A DNA stretch of 64,000 nucleotides. Source: Muribaculaceae bacterium (GTDB taxonomy: Bacteria; Bacteroidota; Bacteroidia; Bacteroidales; Muribaculaceae). The stretch is taken from the NCBI GenBank assembly GCA_017626045.1, contig JAGAJP010000049.1, forward strand, positions 1 to 64,000, written 5' to 3'. Positions 1-7,342 of the stretch are shown one piece after another (the first letter of the stretch is position 1; each line of letters begins with the position of its first letter). The position numbers were made by a program, and so were the translations under genes. Under the pieces are notes generated by a model that was not told the DNA's origin, did no database searches, and worked only from the letters and a program-made list of their open reading frames with translations.

Positions 1-951
1 CAAAAAAAATATGACGTAAAAATATTTGGAAATATGGAAGTGATTGTGTAATTTTGCCCTTGTCAAAACAAGACGGACAAGGCGGCTAACGAGGTTCTGT
101 CGTCTATCCGGGGTCTTGAAAAACTAATAATAGAACCTCCCTTAAATTGGTTATGCCCAAATCTGAAAAAATTAATTTTAGAAAAGGATATTTATGACAG
201 CAATGAAGAACAAAGCAAACTTCGCTATAATGTTATAGAGGATTTTGATTCTTTGGCAGAATTAGAATTGGCAAATATAACTATACCAATTAATTTTGGA
301 AATCTTCCTTCTTTAGAGAAAATATTCCTTAAGGATACAGTCCCTCCTACAATAAATAAGTCTTCATTTTCCAATGATCAAATTATGGATATGGAGCTAT
401 CGATACCGTATGGGTACAAGGATATTTATATGTCATCTGATTGGAATTTCTTTTGGAATATTGAAGAATTTATAATACCAATTATAGCTCTTGATTTTGA
501 GACAGACGAGATTGCAATTAATATTAATGAGGGTAAAATGATTCATCCAATAATCACACCCTCATATGCATCCATCAAGAATCTCAAATGGAATAGTTCT
601 CAGCCTTCAATTGTAAATGTTTCAGAAGATGGAGTGATTACTTCATCATCGCGAGAAGGAGAGGCAATTATTACGGCAACAACATGTGATGGTACAAATA
701 TCTCAGCCTCAATTAAGGTCATAGTCCATGAAGGTGCTGGAATATCAGATGTGCTTGCTGAAGGCAAACTTGATATTCGTGTGAAGAATGGCAAGTTAAT
801 TATCCGTGGAAAAGCTGATGCTGATATAGTATCTATATACAATATCCAAGGCCAATTGTTAGCTTTGACAACTAAAAACGAGATTGAGTTAGATAAAAAG
901 GGAATTTATATCATAAAGGTTGGTTCCGCTAGTAAAAAGGTAACTATCTAG
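1..951 (+). pseudogene. Decayed leucine-rich-repeat/BIG2 surface protein, 5' end outside window
   Basis: The frame ending at the TAG at 949-951 stays protein-like back to base 1 but is broken by an in-frame TAA at 49-51. No in-frame ATG lies between that stop and about 384. Before residue ~60 of the downstream part there are leucine-rich, BspA-like lines (LKKLILEKD, LAELELANI, LPSLEKIFLKD). A bacterial Ig-like BIG2 domain follows (WNSSQPSIVNVSEDGVIT, then EGEAIITATT). The last ~50 residues resemble a type A T9SS sorting tail (VSIYNIQGQ, GIYIIKVG). The DNA is much richer in A+T than the rest of the window, so it was probably acquired. An intact family member would be a secreted surface protein. 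An alternative is a functional shorter protein from the TTG at 253, which I think less likely. Confidence 0.6.
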
Positions 952-973
952 CATTACTTCTCCACTACATGAA

Positions 974-1004
974 TGCCCGGTCGATTTCAATATCTGACTG
1001 GGCA
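974..1004 (+). terminator. Hairpin terminator after the surface-protein remnant
   Basis: TGCCCGGTC (974-982) pairs with GACTGGGCA (996-1004) with one G-T pair and a 13-nt loop, 22 bases after the stop codon. A short T-rich stretch follows. The position fits the end of the upstream gene; the tract is weak, so efficiency is uncertain. Confidence 0.5.
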
Positions 1005-1231
1005 TATTAGTTCTTTCATATTTCTGACGTGTGGAAATACGGGGACTAACGACCGGGTATGCGGTTGATATTGTTTAACCATAAAATAATGTAATCTATG
1101 GCAATATTATAGTTCATTCTAGTATTAGTCGCTCAAGAGTTATTCCATGAATTGTGGACATGGGGTAAATCCAGACTAAAGAAGTAAAAATCCACATAAA
1201 ATATTTGTGAAGTTCCTTGCTATATCTTAAA

Positions 1232-1259
1232 GAATCTACAGGCATACCATTGTAGATTC
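1232..1259. other. Perfect 9-bp inverted repeat in a 666-bp gene-free stretch (952-1617)
   Basis: GAATCTACA at 1232-1240 and TGTAGATTC at 1251-1259 form a perfect 9-bp stem with a 10-nt loop. It lies in the gene-free stretch between the broken surface protein and tRNA-Phe. I found no convincing coding frame in this stretch. Besides this hairpin it holds three copies of a 9-mer listed separately. Confidence 0.4.
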
Positions 1260-1333
1260 ATTCTCGTTTCGCGTGGTGATCCAATAGAGATTATCTTTCT
1301 GCAGAGCGAAAGCGGCAAGCCGATGAGGCTGAG

Positions 1334-1559
1334 GTCACCACATTTTTACTGCACGATTATGATTAAAGTCTGTTAAAGTTTAGGGTTGCAAGGTGATGAT
1401 GTTGGGTTGAATGATGCTAAATGATTTTGAATGGATATGATTTGAGCGCTGATTATCAGTAGATTAAATCGCAACAAGAATAGATATGCGTCTGTACTGA
1501 CGCGCATAACCTACAATATTGCAGCGCGTTAGCATGGGTGTGGTGACTTTTGTGGTGAC
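1334..1559. repeat. Three copies of TGTGGTGAC beside tRNA-Phe, possible integrase arm sites
   Basis: TGTGGTGAC occurs at 1539-1547 and 1551-1559, 12 bp apart, and in reverse orientation at 1334-1342. A near match (GTGGTGAT) is close to 1272. Short repeated 9-10-mers next to the 3' end of a tRNA gene are the layout of arm-type sites for tyrosine integrases. No integrase gene is present here, so this could be the scar of a lost element. This is inference only. Confidence 0.3.
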
Positions 1560-1581
1560 CCGGAGGGGCATGGATGAATAA

Positions 1582-1614
1582 AAGACCGCTAACTCATTGA
1601 GAATTAGCGGTCTT
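1582..1614 (-). terminator. Intrinsic terminator of tRNA-Phe
   Basis: AAGACCGCTAA (1582-1592) and TTAGCGGTCTT (1604-1614) form an 11-bp perfect stem, extended inward by CTCA/TGAG. Read on the minus strand it is followed by TTTTATTC. It begins 4 nt past the mature 3' end of tRNA-Phe. Confidence 0.85.
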
Positions 1615-1617
1615 CTG

Positions 1618-1690
1618 TGGTGCCACCAGGAATCGAACCGGGGACACAAGGATTTTCAGTCCTTTGCTCTACCAACTGAGCTATGGCACC
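1618..1690 (-). tRNA. tRNA-Phe (GAA)
   Basis: The minus strand folds into a full cloverleaf of 73 nt. The acceptor stem is GGTGCCA/TGGCACC with discriminator A; the D arm contains AGCTCAGTTGGTAGAGC; the anticodon loop is CTGAAAA with anticodon GAA; the T arm contains GGTTCGATTCC. The bases after the discriminator read CAG, so CCA is not encoded and must be added enzymatically. Confidence 0.95.
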
Positions 1691-1706
1691 TTGCCTTTTG
1701 CGAGTG

Positions 1707-1738
1707 CAAAGTTACGAACTTTTTTTTATTCCTGCAAA
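1707..1738 (-). promoter_or_regulatory. Bacteroidota promoter of tRNA-Phe
   Basis: On the minus strand TTTG (1738-1735), exactly 20 nt, then TAACTTTG (1714-1707). This matches the primary sigma consensus of Bacteroidota. The predicted start is about 10 nt before the tRNA 5' end at 1690. Confidence 0.8.
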
Positions 1739-1815
1739 TTTTTTTGAAACTTTTTTAAAAAATTACCTAAAATACTCCTGGAATTGCTCCCAAATAGGGT
1801 TGGAGGAGCGCTATC

Positions 1816-1858
1816 CGGCACCAATTCGGCCTCTGCTCGGCACCAATCCGGCACCAAT
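1816..1858. repeat. Three direct CGGCACCAAT repeats
   Basis: CGGCACCAAT occurs at 1816-1825, 1838-1847 and 1849-1858 (spacings 22 and 11 bp) between the tRNA-Phe promoter and the stop codon of the leftward lipid kinase. The first and last copies are each followed, a few bases later, by a related CTCTGCT word. No function is evident. Confidence 0.5.
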
Positions 1859-1887
1859 CCGGTCTCTGCTCCGACCTCTCAATTCGG

Positions 1888-2871
1888 CTATTGCATCGGG
1901 AGTCGTCCTACCGGCCTCGTTAGGTATCGGAGGTCTGAAATCATGTCGTTGAAAAATGCCTGCATCGGCGTTATGATGGGTTTGATCTCCGGTTCCTTCC
2001 CGTCGCTCAGAACCTCAAGACATGATGGCTCGCATTTGATATGGATCTCTCGCCCCAGAGTGAGTGGCTCACCGTCGAGTTGTGCCGGGCCTTCCTTTTG
2101 TCTTGAAATCCTCACCTCGCGTGCCTTGAACGAGTCGATGATGCGGTGCCTGTCGATCTTGCCGCTCAGTAGACCCACTCCCGCCCATGCCTGGTCGAGA
2201 GGTGACCCGTCGCGTATCACCGTTACGTCCAGCAGACCGTCGCTGAGCGACGCCCTCGGAGCAATGTAGGCATTGTTGCCATACTGCGAGGTGTTGCATA
2301 CGGCTATCAGCATCGCGTCTTCAGTATACACTTTCCCGTCTATCTCGAGAGCGTAATGATCGGGGGTGAAATTCAGAAACTCCAACAGGGTATTTCTGAC
2401 GTATTGCATTTTGCCTCTTCTCTTGCAGGCGGAGAATTTCTCTGTCACCGCCGCGTCGAATCCCACGCCGAAGGTGCAGAAGAAAGGCATCCCCTCGGCT
2501 ATCCCGCAGTCGATGGAATACGGCTTGCTCCGGCTTATGATGTCGATTGCTCCCTCGAAGTCCATGGGAATGCCCAGGGTGCGTGCGAGACCGTTGCCGC
2601 TGCCGCACGGCACTATGCCCAATGCCGTGCCCGTGTGGAGCAGCGCCGTGGCAACCTCATTGACTGTGCCGTCGCCGCCTGCCACTATCACCATGTCTTT
2701 GCCGGCTGCCGTGGCATTTCTGGCAAGCTCCGCACCATGCCCCTTGCTGCGGGTGTATTCGATCTCTATGTCGATTCCCGCCGCCGGCAGGGCGGTGGAT
2801 GCTATCTGGCAAAGGTATCTCTTGTCGCGGGTCCCCGATATCGGGTTGACTAACATCAGTGCTGAAGACAT
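1888..2871 (-). CDS. Diacylglycerol/lipid kinase family protein (YegS/DagK-like)
   Basis: The 327-residue product has the DAGK catalytic signature: nucleotide-binding VAGGDGTVNEVATAL near residue 65, then PCGSGNGLARTLGIP near residue 92. The family phosphorylates diacylglycerol or related lipids with ATP, on the cytoplasmic face of the membrane. Length and the N-terminal ALMLVNPISG strand fit full-length YegS/BmrU proteins. It is transcribed away from psd-pssA, with which it shares a ~150-bp intergenic region, so a role in phospholipid recycling is plausible. The substrate (diacylglycerol, sphingoid base or another lipid) cannot be read from the sequence. The start is the ATG at 2871. Confidence 0.85.
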   Translation of the reverse strand: MSSALMLVNPISGTRDKRYLCQIASTALPAAGIDIEIEYTRSKGHGAELARNATAAGKDMVIVAGGDGTVNEVATALLHTGTALGIVPCGSGNGLARTLGIPMDFEGAIDIISRSKPYSIDCGIAEGMPFFCTFGVGFDAAVTEKFSACKRRGKMQYVRNTLLEFLNFTPDHYALEIDGKVYTEDAMLIAVCNTSQYGNNAYIAPRASLSDGLLDVTVIRDGSPLDQAWAGVGLLSGKIDRHRIIDSFKAREVRISRQKEGPAQLDGEPLTLGREIHIKCEPSCLEVLSDGKEPEIKPIITPMQAFFNDMISDLRYLTRPVGRLPMQ

Positions 2872-2950
2872 GATTCAATTCTGGATTTTTCGGATTTAAC
2901 TTCAGTGTCCGGGCTATACATCCGCAAAATTAGCAAAAAAAAACGATAAA

Positions 2951-2982
2951 TTTGCCCAAATGCAGGATTTTTTATAAATTTG
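2951..2982 (+). promoter_or_regulatory. Promoter of the psd-pssA operon
   Basis: TTTG at 2951-2954, exactly 20 nt, then TAAATTTG at 2975-2982. Transcription should begin near 2988, about 30 nt before the psd start codon. Confidence 0.75.
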
Positions 2983-3018
2983 CAGATGATGTCGCATTAA
3001 CTTGGCGGCAGATGAAAG

Positions 3019-3702
3019 TTGAAATATAAGATTCACCGCGAAGGTACAAATATCCTTATATTGCTGGCAGTGGTTCTGCTGGCCTTGAATATCCCGGTAT
3101 GGCTGTTCCTGCCTCCCTGGATTCTCCCGACAGTGCTTACTGCACTGGCGGTGCTGGTGTATGGCTTTGTTTTCAACTTTTTCCGATGTCCTGCCCGAAT
3201 GTATAAGGGCCCGCGTAAGGGAATGGCGGTAAGCTCTGCCGACGGCAAGGTAGTGGTTATCGAGCGCGCTCTCGAGCCGGAGTTCATAGGCGGAGAGGCT
3301 CTCCAGATCTCTGTGTTCATGTCGCCACTCAACGTCCACGCCAACTGGGTGCCGGTGGAGGGTCGCGTCGCATACGTCAGGCATCATGCCGGCCGTTTCT
3401 ATTCCGCATGGCTCCCCAAGGCAAGCACGGAAAACGAGCGCTCCACCATAGGCATCATTACTCCCGAGGGGCATCGGGTCACTGTCCGTCAGGTCGCAGG
3501 AGCGATGGCGCGCAGAATTGTTACATACTCCAGAGTAGGTGACGAGGTCGGGTTTGACGAGCATCTCGGTTTCATTAAGTTCGGCTCCAGGGTCGACATC
3601 TATCTTCCTGTCGATTCAATTCCTCTTGTTAGAATCGGTCAACGCGTCACCGGCGACCAGACCCAGCTCGCCACTCTCCCCATTGAGAATAAGACACACT
3701 GA
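3019..3702 (+). CDS. psd: Phosphatidylserine decarboxylase proenzyme (type A, short form)
   Basis: This 227-residue protein converts phosphatidylserine to phosphatidylethanolamine at the inner membrane. Two hydrophobic segments lie at residues ~10-50. The core includes FMSPLNVHANW and the self-cleavage site in GFIKFGSRVD near residue 180, where cleavage between Gly and Ser would create the pyruvoyl group. The next gene makes its substrate and starts inside the psd stop (TGATG). The frame is closed by TGA at 3013 and the only usable start is TTG at 3019, giving MKYKIHREGTN as relatives begin. A six-codon ATG reading frame (3012-3029) overlaps this start in another frame. The function call is firm; the start is less so. 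Confidence 0.88.
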   Translation: MKYKIHREGTNILILLAVVLLALNIPVWLFLPPWILPTVLTALAVLVYGFVFNFFRCPARMYKGPRKGMAVSSADGKVVVIERALEPEFIGGEALQISVFMSPLNVHANWVPVEGRVAYVRHHAGRFYSAWLPKASTENERSTIGIITPEGHRVTVRQVAGAMARRIVTYSRVGDEVGFDEHLGFIKFGSRVDIYLPVDSIPLVRIGQRVTGDQTQLATLPIENKTH

Positions 3703-4424
3703 TGAATGTATTGAAAAACATAAGACACAACATACCCAACGCAATAACCTGCCTAAATGTGTTGTGTGGCACTCTGGCGGTCATCGCCGCCGCAAACTCA
3801 CACGCTTTCTTGGCAGGAATCCCCGGCTGGGCGTGGAGCGTCATTTTTATTATTCTGGCGGCTGTCGCCGATTTCTTCGACGGCTTCGTGGCGCGTCTCC
3901 TTCATGAGAGCCACCCCATTGGAGCCGATCTCGACTCGCTTTCCGACCAGGTCAGCTTTGGGGTCGCCCCCGCTATGCTCCTCATCTTTTCCTTATGGGG
4001 GAACGTTCCTCTATGGCTCGCATGCCTGCCGGCGTTGCTTCCCGTTGCCACAGCCCTGAGGCTTGCCAAATTCAACATCGATACCCGGCAGACCACCGGC
4101 TTTCTCGGAATGCCTGTCCCTGCCAACGCTATGTTCTGGATAGGATATGTGGCATATCTTAACGGTGGCGCAGATTGGCTCTCGACTCCGTGGATTCTTA
4201 TCCCAGCTTTGATTTTTACATCTTGCATGATGGTGTCGGAGGTCCCAATGCTTTCCCTGAAATTTAAAACCTGGGGCTTTAGGGAAAATATGGCGCGATA
4301 TTTGTTGATTATAGGTTCGGCAGCCTTTCTTGCGGCGTTCCGACTTGGCGGCATGATATGGATTATCGTGTTCTATACCGTCATTTCGCTCGCGCTGGCA
4401 AGACGCTCAGCCGCTAATCATTAA
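3702..4424 (+). CDS. pssA: CDP-diacylglycerol-serine O-phosphatidyltransferase
   Basis: The 240-residue integral membrane protein carries the CDP-alcohol phosphatidyltransferase motif DG-x2-AR-x8-G-x3-D-x3-D, seen as DGFVARLLHES and then GADLDSLSDQ at residues ~55-80. It joins serine to CDP-diacylglycerol to make phosphatidylserine, which the upstream Psd then decarboxylates. Several transmembrane stretches follow. Its ATG overlaps the psd stop by one base, implying translational coupling. DUF4834 and HAD genes follow closely on the same strand. Confidence 0.9.
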   Translation: MNVLKNIRHNIPNAITCLNVLCGTLAVIAAANSHAFLAGIPGWAWSVIFIILAAVADFFDGFVARLLHESHPIGADLDSLSDQVSFGVAPAMLLIFSLWGNVPLWLACLPALLPVATALRLAKFNIDTRQTTGFLGMPVPANAMFWIGYVAYLNGGADWLSTPWILIPALIFTSCMMVSEVPMLSLKFKTWGFRENMARYLLIIGSAAFLAAFRLGGMIWIIVFYTVISLALARRSAANH

Positions 4425-4435
4425 ATCCGCCTGTT

Positions 4436-4843
4436 ATGACAGCATTGATAGTTATCATATTGTTCATCATTCTCTGGCCCCGCATTTGGCGCTGGCTGAG
4501 CCCTTATCTGGCAAGATGGGCGCAGCGGCGCACCGAAGACTATCTGCGTCGATCCATGGGGATGCCCCCGCGCGACAAAAGTCGTGGCAAAAAAAACGAC
4601 AAGGAATCTTCCCGTCAGCAGTCATCGGGAGGTTCCGGTTTCAGTTTCCGCTCCCGCCGCAAAGCTTCGGAACCGCTGATCCCCAAGGAGTATGCGGAAG
4701 ACGTGTCGTTTACGGAGATACGCTCATATTCTGAAGACACCCGCATGGAGTCGGATGGTGAAGGTGTCAGGTTCCGGACTGAATCTCAGGTGAGCGACGC
4801 CGAAATTCTGGAAATTAAGAAAGACAGCACATCTCGTCATTGA
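4436..4843 (+). CDS. DUF4834-like small membrane protein
   Basis: The product has 135 residues: a single N-terminal membrane segment (ALIVIILFIILWPRIW), then a basic, low-complexity cytoplasmic region with Arg, Ser and Gly runs, then an acidic tail. It resembles the DUF4834 family that commonly follows pssA in Bacteroidota; this assignment is from memory of gene order and composition. It starts 11 nt after pssA, and its stop lies just before the HAD gene start, so all four genes probably share one transcript. No catalytic motif is visible and no function is proposed. Confidence 0.6.
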   Translation: MTALIVIILFIILWPRIWRWLSPYLARWAQRRTEDYLRRSMGMPPRDKSRGKKNDKESSRQQSSGGSGFSFRSRRKASEPLIPKEYAEDVSFTEIRSYSEDTRMESDGEGVRFRTESQVSDAEILEIKKDSTSRH

Positions 4844-4845
4844 CC

Positions 4846-5691
4846 ATGTCAACATTATATGTATCGGACCTCGACGGAACATTGCTCAATGCCGAAAGCA
4901 AGGTGAGTGATGAAAGTGCCGCGCTGATCAACTCTGCCATTGCCGACGGAGCTCTCTTCAGCGTTGCCACTGCTCGCACACCTGCCACTGTAAGCCGCCT
5001 CTTGAAGGACGTGCATATCAATGTCCCCCTGATTGTGATGACCGGAGCCGCGATATGGGACATGGCGCGAAACCGGTATCTTCATGTAGCGTTTCATGAC
5101 GAGGACATTGCCCGCAGACTGCTCGAGACTTACCGCAGGCATTCGCTGAGCACATTCGTGTATACCTTGGGGGAAGACAATATCATACATATATACCATA
5201 CAGGTCCGATGAGCGACCTCGAGTGGAAGTTTGTAGATGAAAGGAAGGACTCCCCATTCAAGGAGTTCCATATACCCGACACCGGCTGCAGCGTTTTTCC
5301 CGAAAGGCTCGACCGGGTGCTTCTCTTCTACAACATGCGGCCAACTCCGGAAGTGTTTCCTGTATATGAGGAGATAAGGAGTCTTCCGGGCATTCGTCCT
5401 GTTTTTTACCACGATATATTTGGTGAGGAGACTGCTATTATGGAGGTGTTTGGAGAAGGAGCATCTAAGGCGGAGGCTGTCCGCATTCTTGCCGATATGA
5501 TAAATGCCGACAGGGTAGTGGCGTATGGCGACAATGTCAACGACCTTCCGATACTTGGAATTGCCGACGATGCAGTGGCTGTCAGCAATGCTGTTGCGGA
5601 GGTGAAGAACGCAGCAGACCGTGTCATCGGTCCCAACACCGACCACTCGGTAGCACGCGATATTGTACGCCTGACTACTCTCGGACGTTAA
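4846..5691 (+). CDS. Cof-type HAD-IIB family phosphatase
   Basis: The 281-residue protein starts with the HAD nucleophile motif DLDGTLLN (the first Asp is the phosphoryl acceptor). Motif II is VMTGAAI near residue 65. The conserved Lys is in EGASKAEAV, and the C-terminal acidic motif is AYGDNVNDLPIL. A C2 cap domain lies between motifs II and III, as in HAD-IIB Cof enzymes that dephosphorylate sugar phosphates or flavin nucleotides. The substrate is not predictable. I chose the ATG at 4846, two nt after the upstream stop; a TTG two codons earlier is in frame. Confidence 0.85.
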   Translation: MSTLYVSDLDGTLLNAESKVSDESAALINSAIADGALFSVATARTPATVSRLLKDVHINVPLIVMTGAAIWDMARNRYLHVAFHDEDIARRLLETYRRHSLSTFVYTLGEDNIIHIYHTGPMSDLEWKFVDERKDSPFKEFHIPDTGCSVFPERLDRVLLFYNMRPTPEVFPVYEEIRSLPGIRPVFYHDIFGEETAIMEVFGEGASKAEAVRILADMINADRVVAYGDNVNDLPILGIADDAVAVSNAVAEVKNAADRVIGPNTDHSVARDIVRLTTLGR

Positions 5692-5749
5692 TTTTTACGT
5701 TAATTTTGAAGTTGGTTGAGTGCTCTTTAACTTATTTCTTTGACTAAAA

Positions 5750-5781
5750 TTTGGATAAATCGAAAATTCCAATTAACTTTG
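5750..5781 (+). promoter_or_regulatory. Promoter of tRNA-Leu
   Basis: TTTG at 5750-5753, exactly 20 nt, then TAACTTTG at 5774-5781. The expected start is within a few bases of the tRNA 5' end at 5792. Confidence 0.8.
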
Positions 5782-5791
5782 CATTGTCAAA

Positions 5792-5873
5792 GCCCTGATG
5801 GCGGAATCGGTAGACGCGCTGGTCTCAAACACCAGTGGAGCAATCCGTGCCGGTTCGACCCCGGCTCAGGGTA
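5792..5873 (+). tRNA. tRNA-Leu (CAA)
   Basis: An 82-nt class II tRNA. The acceptor stem is GCCCTGA/TCAGGGT, closed by a terminal G-T pair, with discriminator A. The D arm is GGCGGAATCGGTAGACGC. The anticodon arm CTGGT-CTCAAAC-ACCAG reads CAA. A short variable arm and the T arm CCGGTTCGACCCCGG follow. CCA is not encoded. Confidence 0.93.
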
Positions 5874-5877
5874 CAGA

Positions 5878-5911
5878 ATGCCGCAGAGAAGTTCAGCCTT
5901 TCCTGCGGCAT
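5878..5911 (+). terminator. Terminator of tRNA-Leu
   Basis: ATGCCGCAG (5878-5886) pairs perfectly with CTGCGGCAT (5903-5911), followed by TTATATT. It begins 4 nt after the tRNA. Confidence 0.8.
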
Positions 5912-5935
5912 TTATATTGTAGGGTCGACCCCGGC

Positions 5936-7342
5936 TTATTCCGTTGTGGCTGGTGTCTGCCAGCCGCCGCCAAGCACTTTGTAGATGTTGACGAGAGCTA
6001 TGTATTCGTCGCGGACGGCGTTCGAGACCTCTATCTGCGCGCTGAAATAGCGGCGCTGCGCGTCAAGCACATCGATATAATTCAGTGTCCCGGCGCGGTA
6101 TTGCAGCTGCGCGAGCTGAATATATTTTGCCGTAGCGTCCCTGAGGTCCATCTTAAGTCGGCACGACTCCTGCATGTGCTGATAGGTGGATACCGCCGTG
6201 CTGACCTCCGTAAACGCCTGTATTACCGTCTGCTCATACGCCAGCCGTGCCTGCTCGTAGGCGGCGACGGATGCCTTGTATTTCCGCTTCTTCCTGCCGA
6301 AGTCAAACACCGAGCCCACAACAGACCCTATCGCATACGTGAACGGTGACTTGAAGAAGTCCTTCAGCTCGTCATTCTCAAAGCCCGGCGTGAAACCCAG
6401 TTTGAGTGTCGGAAACCTGTCGGCATACGTCATACCGGCGTTTGCCATCGCCGCCGCAAGACGTTGCTCGGCGGCACGAACGTCCGGACGCCGCTGCAGA
6501 AGTGTCGAAGGCGCGCCCAATGGAAATTTCTCGGGCTCGAGAAACGTCTGTGGCAGTTTGCCGGTAGGCAGTATGTCGCGCGGATATTCACCCATCAGAA
6601 GTGTCAGCGAATTGCGCGTCGCTGTCAGTTTCTCCTCCAGTGCCGGCACAAGAGCCGCCGCCGATGAATACTCTACCATAGCCTGACGATACACTGTCTC
6701 CGAGGTTATGCCTCCCTCGAATCGTATCTGTGCCATCCTCATCGACTCTTCGCGTGTCTCCACAGTTCGCTTCACGATCATAAGCTCGTTTTCAAGTGCC
6801 ATCAGCCTGAAATACGTCTCTGCCACCTGGGCGATCAGTGACACCTGCAGTGCCCGGTACTCCTCCTCGGCGGCAAGATACAGGGCTTTCCCCTCTTTCC
6901 TCGACCATATCTGGCTCCCCCATAGATTGATTTCCCACGATATGGGCAGTTTCAGACCATACTCCGGATCATTCTTGGTTCCGGAGCCGGAATAGTCATT
7001 TGTCTCATGATTGGCATATATGTTGACTCCGATTTCCGGCAGGAGTGCTGCCTTCTTCACGCCGTAAAACTGTCGAAGCTCCTCGATGCGGGCTTCGGAC
7101 TTCAATAGATTGCGGTTGTTTTCTAACGTTCTGTCAAGAATCCTACACAATGTGGTGTCGGAATAAAACTCCCACCATGCCACATCTGCCATACATGCCG
7201 AGTCTGTCTCAGCCGTGCCGGAGAATCGCTCCGGTATGTCAAGTTGAGGTTGCGTAAGATTCTTCACGCCCGAGCATGCGCCCAAAAGCGCCATACACAC
7301 TATGGTGAAGATGACAATATGCAGTCGTTGCTTCATAATCAT
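5936..7342 (-). CDS. RND efflux outer-membrane lipoprotein (OprM/NodT family)
   Basis: The 468-residue product begins with a lipoprotein signal whose lipobox is LLGAC, so it should be lipidated at that Cys and sent to the outer membrane. Long amphipathic helices rich in Ala, Glu and Arg repeat twice (AEERLAAAMAN-like and ARLAYEQTVIQAFTEV), the structural repeat of TolC-type trimers. It is the last gene of the operon after the MFP and the RND pump and overlaps the pump stop by 4 bp. Together they form a full tripartite export system; the substrate is unknown. Confidence 0.9.
   Translation of the reverse strand: MIMKQRLHIVIFTIVCMALLGACSGVKNLTQPQLDIPERFSGTAETDSACMADVAWWEFYSDTTLCRILDRTLENNRNLLKSEARIEELRQFYGVKKAALLPEIGVNIYANHETNDYSGSGTKNDPEYGLKLPISWEINLWGSQIWSRKEGKALYLAAEEEYRALQVSLIAQVAETYFRLMALENELMIVKRTVETREESMRMAQIRFEGGITSETVYRQAMVEYSSAAALVPALEEKLTATRNSLTLLMGEYPRDILPTGKLPQTFLEPEKFPLGAPSTLLQRRPDVRAAEQRLAAAMANAGMTYADRFPTLKLGFTPGFENDELKDFFKSPFTYAIGSVVGSVFDFGRKKRKYKASVAAYEQARLAYEQTVIQAFTEVSTAVSTYQHMQESCRLKMDLRDATAKYIQLAQLQYRAGTLNYIDVLDAQRRYFSAQIEVSNAVRDEYIALVNIYKVLGGGWQTPATTE

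Noticed and set aside
1464..1649. Small leftward ORF overlapping tRNA-Phe
   Set aside because: Its first codons lie in the tRNA and terminator; the rest has no recognisable domain and passes through the TGTGGTGAC repeats.
2140..2300. Second promoter for the lipid kinase with a good -33 box
   Set aside because: On the minus strand upstream of 2871 a TAATTTTG is present, but the nearest TTTG is 24 nt away, outside the usual spacing.
2356..2899. Rightward ORFs opposite the lipid kinase gene
   Set aside because: They are antisense frames of a gene with clear catalytic motifs and match nothing.
4855..5646. 263-residue leftward ORF opposite the HAD gene
   Set aside because: It is fully antisense to a gene with HAD motifs and has no domain pattern.
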